This document shows, piece after piece, positions 59,653-64,000 of a stretch of 64,000 nt of DNA. The position numbers were made by a program, and so were the translations under genes. How positions within the stretch are numbered: position 1 is the first letter of the stretch; each line of letters starts with the position of its first letter. The DNA comes from Myroides oncorhynchi (lineage in GTDB: Bacteria > Bacteroidota > Bacteroidia > Flavobacteriales > Flavobacteriaceae), in the NCBI RefSeq assembly GCF_020905415.1, contig NZ_JAJJMP010000001.1, positions 3,483,501 through 3,547,500 of the forward strand, written 5' to 3'. The notes below the pieces were generated by a model, which saw nothing but the letters and a program-made list of their open reading frames with translations, was not told the DNA's origin and ran no database searches.

Positions 59653-60471
59653 TTAAAAATCCTTTTCTATAGGATTACTGGTAAGAATAACCTTCGTTTT
59701 CATCTCTTGAGGGTACTGATCTATGTACTCTCTATTTTTTGGGTTTAGATCAAGTAACAAATCAACAGCTGTCTTATTATAATGTACTTTATCTGCTTTC
59801 TTTGCTTGTTTTTTAGTTATCTCGGCATATTCTGTTGGACCAGCTAAAAAATCCTTAGCAACTACCATATTCTGGCTTTTAGTAAATTCGAAAACATACT
59901 CTTGTGCTCCATCCCAAGCTTTGACTACAAATCCTGGTAGGTTATTAAACTTATATGGACCATTTAGCACAGGTATGTCACTGGTAAATAACACATACCA
60001 TACGCGCCCTCCATAACTTGCTGTTGCCTTTTGTACATTATAGCCCTCCCATTGCGTCACTTCTGGATCTATCCTCCACTGTATAGTGTTTTTAGGATCG
60101 CTATAAAAGTACTTTTGCTTAGCCAGCTCCTGATAAAGCTTGTTTTCTTTAGCATTACTATATATAGACCAAGTAAAGCCTGCTTTAATCCTTTGTATTT
60201 TCATCACCTTATCCATTGAAGATAAAGTTTTATCATCTTTTAACTTCTCTTTTAATTCATTTCGCTGCTGATTACCATAATCTGTAAATCGAGAATCACT
60301 CTGATCAATATCTAATACAGCAACACCTTCTGTTATTTGATCTGCTTTCTGTGGATTACTGAGAATCTTAGTATTATAAAAGAATCTATTTATTGACACT
60401 GAGTCCGTAGACTGCTGTGCAAAACTTGAGCTTACTAAAAGCAAAGAAAAAATAGTATACAGCTTTTTCAT
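59653..60471 (-). CDS. GLPGLI-family exported protein
   Basis: 272 residues from the ATG at 60471 (M-K-K-L-Y-T-I-F-S-L-L-L), which begins a normal signal peptide; the longer frame adds 20 residues that would disrupt it. The family motif appears as N-G-P-Y-K-F-N-N-L-P-G-F-V-V-K-A-W-D. It is preceded by an R-x-W-Y-V-L-F-T-S-D-I-P-V strand, typical of this Bacteroidetes-specific group of periplasmic or outer-membrane-associated proteins of unknown function. A relic of a second gene's C-terminus survives at 48007. It follows the small lipoprotein gene by 86 bp and may share its promoter. Confidence 0.82.
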   Translation of the reverse strand: MKKLYTIFSLLLVSSSFAQQSTDSVSINRFFYNTKILSNPQKADQITEGVAVLDIDQSDSRFTDYGNQQRNELKEKLKDDKTLSSMDKVMKIQRIKAGFTWSIYSNAKENKLYQELAKQKYFYSDPKNTIQWRIDPEVTQWEGYNVQKATASYGGRVWYVLFTSDIPVLNGPYKFNNLPGFVVKAWDGAQEYVFEFTKSQNMVVAKDFLAGPTEYAEITKKQAKKADKVHYNKTAVDLLLDLNPKNREYIDQYPQEMKTKVILTSNPIEKDF

Positions 60472-60557
60472 AATAAATAATTGGTTTAGTAAACATAAGA
60501 AAAACTTTATAGAAGCATAACTTTCTATCAATAATTTATTTTCTGAATAACAATTTC

Positions 60558-61028
60558 CTATTTCACTCTCTTAAAACTAAGCTCAGTATACTTAATAGAA
60601 TTCTCTTTGTCATTTTCCGGATTAGGTAATGTTGCCATAACTACTAATTCATCATTAGTCAAACTCGTTATTAGTATCTCTGCTTCGATACCCAACTCAT
60701 CTAAAGTATGCATAGAGTTCTTACGAAGAGTATACTTCAAACTAGTTATTTCCTCAAGACAATTACCACTTTCGTCTTTACCAACATAATTAAGAATATC
60801 TATTTTATCTGTACTATACGTCCAAGTCATGTACCCACATCCATATTCATCCTTAGGATTAGTATCAGTTAAAAACTTCGCTTCCCTATCAAATATTTTA
60901 CCTGATGATAGTTCCCACGTTCCTACTAAGCTTTCTGCTTTATACTCTTTAGTTACTTCTTGTTGTTTACAACTACTCATTCCCACTGTCAATAGAGACA
61001 ACAGCAGAATGGCTAACATCTTTCTCAT
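60558..61028 (-). CDS. Small lipocalin-like lipoprotein
   Basis: A 156-residue lipoprotein (G-M-S-S-C, Cys20). The mature part starts L-V-G-T-W-E-L-S-S-G-K, a lipocalin-like opening strand with the conserved G-x-W. Beta strands follow (Y-M-T-W-T-Y-S-T-D-K-I-D-I-L-N-Y), ending Y-T-E-L-S-F-K-R-V. Such short lipocalin-like lipoproteins are numerous in Flavobacteriia and their ligands are generally unknown. A TATCTTTA element on the minus strand (61041-61048) is close to the start codon. Confidence 0.7.
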   Translation of the reverse strand: MRKMLAILLLSLLTVGMSSCKQQEVTKEYKAESLVGTWELSSGKIFDREAKFLTDTNPKDEYGCGYMTWTYSTDKIDILNYVGKDESGNCLEEITSLKYTLRKNSMHTLDELGIEAEILITSLTNDELVVMATLPNPENDKENSIKYTELSFKRVK

Positions 61029-61138
61029 ATCCTTTTTTATGTAAAGATAAAAATTTCAAGAAGCTTCACTACTAATTCTAATAAAAACACATTGTTTTAA
61101 CTTATGAGTTTTATGTAAAAACAACTACGCTAAAAAGC

Positions 61139-62227
61139 CTAATTACTAATATCTTCAAACAACTTATCAACTACTTCTTCTAGAATATAACCCGTCCCAT
61201 CAAAGCTAGTATTGGTCAATATAGATATTCCCATATTTTGTTTAGGATAAATTACAAACCAATTCTGCATTCCATATATACCTCCGTGATGTCTATAAAT
61301 TAATTGGCTATCATTTTCTAATATATACCAGTGATAGCCTTCCCAAAAATCATTGCCTTCTTTATACAACCTCTTATGAGATTCATTTACAACTAGATTC
61401 GACTCGTCAAGCTGCAATTTCATATATTTTATTAAGTATGTAGTTGTAGTGGGTAATCCTGAAATCCCTCCCCATAAAGTCCTGCTGAAGTTAGGCATTA
61501 ACTCATTTTTATCATTGTACCCCTTTACTAAGTTTGCTTTATCACTATCATTTAATGTAAACTTCGTTTGGTTCATTTCATTTGGTTTCAAAACAAAATC
61601 ACTCACTAGTTCCTCAAAGCTTTTTTGATACACTTTTTCTAGTATATATGCTGTTAGTTCCGGAGCTGTATTTGAATAAGAATATACTTTTCCTGGCTTC
61701 GTTTCAATTTTGATTAGTTTTAATCCTTCAAAAAAAGCCTCCTTATTTTCGCTTTTAAGAGGAAAATTAGGAAACCCACTTGTATGTGTAAGCAGGTCTT
61801 TTATCTTAATAGGTTCTCCTTTATATTCTAAATTGGGGTACGGTTCGTTTAGATATTTTCTAATATCATCATTTAAATCTATTTTTTTATCAAGTACAGC
61901 TTTAGCAGCTACATAACCTGTAAAAGTCTTAGTTACAGAAGCTAACTCATAAAGTGTAGAATCATTTGGTTTATCACCTTTCCCAATAGATAATTCACCG
62001 AAATGCCTTACTATAGACTCTCCATCTTTAAGTACTGCTACTGAAACAGAATGAAATCTCTTATCCTCTAGTAATAGAAGAGCATTTTTTGTAATTGCAT
62101 TTTCAATATTCTGTTTATTGACTTGCGCATTACTTTTGAAGCTAACTAAGGCAAAAATCAAAAAGACTACTAAACAATAAAGTACTTGGGAGATTATACG
62201 CTTCTTCGGGAGGAATAGTGGGTTCAA
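61139..62227 (-). CDS. Serine hydrolase of the beta-lactamase/class C (EstB-like) family, start region affected by an IS
   Basis: A 362-residue frame. The active-site S97-V-T-K100 and Y184-S-N186 are present, and the third motif is H-H-G-G (in Y-R-H-H-G-G-I-Y-G) in place of K-T-G, as in esterases and peptidases of this family rather than true AmpC. A hydrophobic export segment covers about 11-34. No ATG is available before it: the frame opens at a TTG (62225-62227), eight bases from the ISL3-family repeat. The native start or promoter has probably been replaced by the insertion, so expression is doubtful although the body of the gene is intact. Confidence 0.75.
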   Translation of the reverse strand: MNPLFLPKKRIISQVLYCLVVFLIFALVSFKSNAQVNKQNIENAITKNALLLLEDKRFHSVSVAVLKDGESIVRHFGELSIGKGDKPNDSTLYELASVTKTFTGYVAAKAVLDKKIDLNDDIRKYLNEPYPNLEYKGEPIKIKDLLTHTSGFPNFPLKSENKEAFFEGLKLIKIETKPGKVYSYSNTAPELTAYILEKVYQKSFEELVSDFVLKPNEMNQTKFTLNDSDKANLVKGYNDKNELMPNFSRTLWGGISGLPTTTTYLIKYMKLQLDESNLVVNESHKRLYKEGNDFWEGYHWYILENDSQLIYRHHGGIYGMQNWFVIYPKQNMGISILTNTSFDGTGYILEEVVDKLFEDISN

Positions 62228-62234
62228 GAATTAT

Positions 62235-63949
62235 ATGATTATTCCACAGAAAGTGGATCTTCCCCACTTTTGGTGGTAATTCTAGCTAAAACCACAGTAA
62301 TTTGCATTATAGATTAATAGCTTATGTCAATTAGTAAATTACTTTTTAATAATACAAGAATTTTTAAGATTATCTCATTAGTAAATGAGCTAGATAAAAT
62401 AAGAATCTCACTAGTTAGTAAATCAAAACAAAGCACTTGCCCTAACTGTGAACTACCATCTTCAAAATTACATAGCTACTACATTAGAAAAATAGTTGAT
62501 CTTCCTATTTTTGGTAAACAAACAGTGATAAAATTGAAAGCTCGAAAATTCTATTGTTCTACATTAGAATGTCCTTTGAAAATCTTTACAGAGCGATTTA
62601 AATCCATCTTTTCTTCTTATCAAAGACGAAGTAATCGGCTAACTAAAAAGTTATTGAATTTAGTTATTCTAACAGGAGGTAGACCTGCTGAGAAAATATG
62701 TTCAGAATTTTCTGTTACTGTTAGTGATACCACTTTACTTCGAATTATAGCAAAACAAGAGCTTCCAACAACTGCTAATGTTACACATTTAGGTGTAGAT
62801 GATTGGGCTATTCGAAAAAGAGAACGCTATGGAAGTATTCTTATAGACCTAAAAACCAATAAACCAATAGGTTTGTTAAAAGATAGGGAAGAAAATACAT
62901 TTTACCATTGGCTTACTCAAAACAAACAAGTACAGCTAATTTCAAGAGACAGATTTATCAATTATCAAAGAGCTTCTACACAAGGAGCACCTCAGGCTTT
63001 ACAAGTTGCTGATCGTTGGCATTTGCTAAAAAACTTAGGAGAAACTGTTCGAAAGATTTTAGATAGGGAATATGCGGTTATTCAAAAAATGAGAAAAAAA
63101 AACACTATGACAGTACAACCAGAAAATAAATGGCGAAAGACTAAAACGTCAAATCATCAATTGCAACGTTTTACCCAAGTCAAAGAGTTATTAGCTCAAA
63201 GTAAGAGTCATAGAGAAATAAGTAAATTGCTTCGCATGAGTCGTGTTACAGTAAAAAAATATGAATTGTATGATGAGCTACCTACGATACATTGTCAAAG
63301 CTCAACAGGTATAGAAAAACATCTCGAATATATCGAATCACAAATTATTCAAGACCCAACAATTCTACTTAAAACGTTACATTCTGAATTGAAAAATCGT
63401 AGATATAGTGGTGCCTATAATACATTATCAGATTCGCTTAGACGATTTCAAATTGCAATTGGGAAAGCTGCTAGAAAGAAGGTGATTTTACCTTCAAACT
63501 TAGTGTTTTGGCGCCCTTCACGCACAATGATATTGTTTGTCACTAAAAAGGAGAGAATCAATAAGGTACAAAGGCAGATACTAGATCAGCTTTGTGAGTT
63601 ATCACCTACCTTACGTTTTACATTGGAATTAGTCAGAGAGTTTCGAAGTATGATGTTTGAACAAAAATGTAGTGATTCTTTTCATACTTGGATTGACAAA
63701 ATAAACCTAAGTGATATCCCAGAGTTTCAGAGTTTTTCTAAAGGGCTTTTAAAAGATACTAACGCAATTAAAAATGCAATAGATTTACCATGGAGTAATG
63801 GTCCTGTTGAAGGTAATGTAAATAAACTTAAGACTCTAAAGAGACAAATGTATGGCAGATGTTCAATTGATTTATTAGAAAAAAGATTGGTACTTTCACC
63901 AGATTAACCACCAAAAGTGGGGAAGATCCACTTTCTGTGGAATAATCAT
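62235..63949 (+). mobile_element. ISL3-family insertion sequence
   Basis: Long terminal inverted repeats (about 43 bp) begin ATGATTATTCCACAG and end ...CCACTTTTGGTGG at 62235-62277, with the reverse complement at 63907-63949. They enclose a single transposase gene. I could not find a clear 8-bp target duplication at either side. Confidence 0.88.
62324..63907 (+). CDS. ISL3-family transposase
   Basis: A 527-residue transposase. The N-terminal zinc ribbon has C-P-N-C (about 38-41) and C-S-T-L-E-C-P. The catalytic core shows G-V-D-D-W-A-I-R-K (first Asp), L-I-S-R-D-R-F (second Asp) and W-S-N-G-P-V-E-G-N-V-N-K-L-K (Glu). An inserted helix-turn-helix region lies near 275-310 (S-H-R-E-I-S-K-L-L-R-M-S-R-V-T-V-K-K-Y). 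The stop codon lies at the inner edge of the right terminal repeat. The frame is uninterrupted, so the element is probably active. Confidence 0.92.
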   Translation: MSISKLLFNNTRIFKIISLVNELDKIRISLVSKSKQSTCPNCELPSSKLHSYYIRKIVDLPIFGKQTVIKLKARKFYCSTLECPLKIFTERFKSIFSSYQRRSNRLTKKLLNLVILTGGRPAEKICSEFSVTVSDTTLLRIIAKQELPTTANVTHLGVDDWAIRKRERYGSILIDLKTNKPIGLLKDREENTFYHWLTQNKQVQLISRDRFINYQRASTQGAPQALQVADRWHLLKNLGETVRKILDREYAVIQKMRKKNTMTVQPENKWRKTKTSNHQLQRFTQVKELLAQSKSHREISKLLRMSRVTVKKYELYDELPTIHCQSSTGIEKHLEYIESQIIQDPTILLKTLHSELKNRRYSGAYNTLSDSLRRFQIAIGKAARKKVILPSNLVFWRPSRTMILFVTKKERINKVQRQILDQLCELSPTLRFTLELVREFRSMMFEQKCSDSFHTWIDKINLSDIPEFQSFSKGLLKDTNAIKNAIDLPWSNGPVEGNVNKLKTLKRQMYGRCSIDLLEKRLVLSPD

Positions 63950-64000
63950 TCAGTTGAGAAATTAAATCTTTACGCTTTAAATCCTGTGCATATGATCCTA

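Noticed and set aside
62227..63957. 8-bp target duplication for the ISL3-family element
   Set aside because: The bases outside both inverted repeats do not match (AGAATTAT versus TCAGTTGA).

Overview
The window looks like a chromosomal segment of a low-GC Flavobacteriaceae bacterium. I favour a Myroides-like genus, but the genus is a guess. The evidence is a very AT-rich sequence, Bacteroidetes-type -7 promoter elements (TAnnTTTG) in front of several genes, no clear Shine-Dalgarno sites, an SprB-repeat protein with a type IX secretion C-terminal sorting domain, a GLPGLI-family protein, and the trio DUF2157 / DUF4401 / GDYXXLXY.

Layout. 1-5456: 3' end of a MORN/YwqK-repeat gene, an HD-domain protein, a two-lobed lipoyl/HlyD-like gene broken by an in-frame TAG, a small transaldolase (fsa), a short-chain dehydrogenase and an M28 lipoprotein peptidase. 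6348-13478: a complete curli-type amyloid cluster in one direction (two curlin-repeat subunits, a CsgE with an extra N-terminal domain, CsgF, CsgG with an added beta-barrel, a TolB-like lipoprotein), followed by a PAS-LuxR regulator in the place expected of a CsgD analogue. 13600-21880: metabolic and resistance genes (rocD, an ABC-F protein with a structured leader, a methyltransferase, the DUF2157 operon, a class A beta-lactamase, bcp). 21967-27693: a giant DUF4011 / superfamily 1 helicase / DUF3320 protein with a degenerate nuclease centre. 28000-30130: small genes and one copy of a duplicated candidate structured RNA. 30212-36216: a 13-repeat SprB-like secreted protein with an outer-membrane partner. 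36982-43153: chaA, pstSCAB and a D-2-hydroxyacid dehydrogenase. 43400-48901: the second RNA copy, decayed gene fragments, an operon of small immunity-like genes split by an IS4-family element, and a membrane-bound AraC-type regulator. 49462-58596: a seven-gene exopolysaccharide operon (membrane protein, HEAT protein, processive GT2, TPR + YaiO-like barrel, DUF4838 lipoprotein, DUF1573 lipoprotein, galE). 59653-63949: a GLPGLI protein, a lipoprotein, a serine hydrolase and an ISL3-family element.

The most interesting link is regulatory. The same 16-bp palindrome, TTTTTTACGTAAAAAA, lies upstream of the PAS-LuxR gene next to the curli cluster and just upstream of a well-formed promoter for the exopolysaccharide operon 46 kb away, where a second shorter copy accompanies it. 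This suggests a biofilm circuit comparable in logic to CsgD of enterobacteria (curli plus polysaccharide under one LuxR-type regulator), built from unrelated polysaccharide genes. Other points worth a second look are the two-copy structured RNA, a three-copy degenerate intergenic repeat family, a duplicated gene-end segment, and two IS insertions that sit at or next to start codons.
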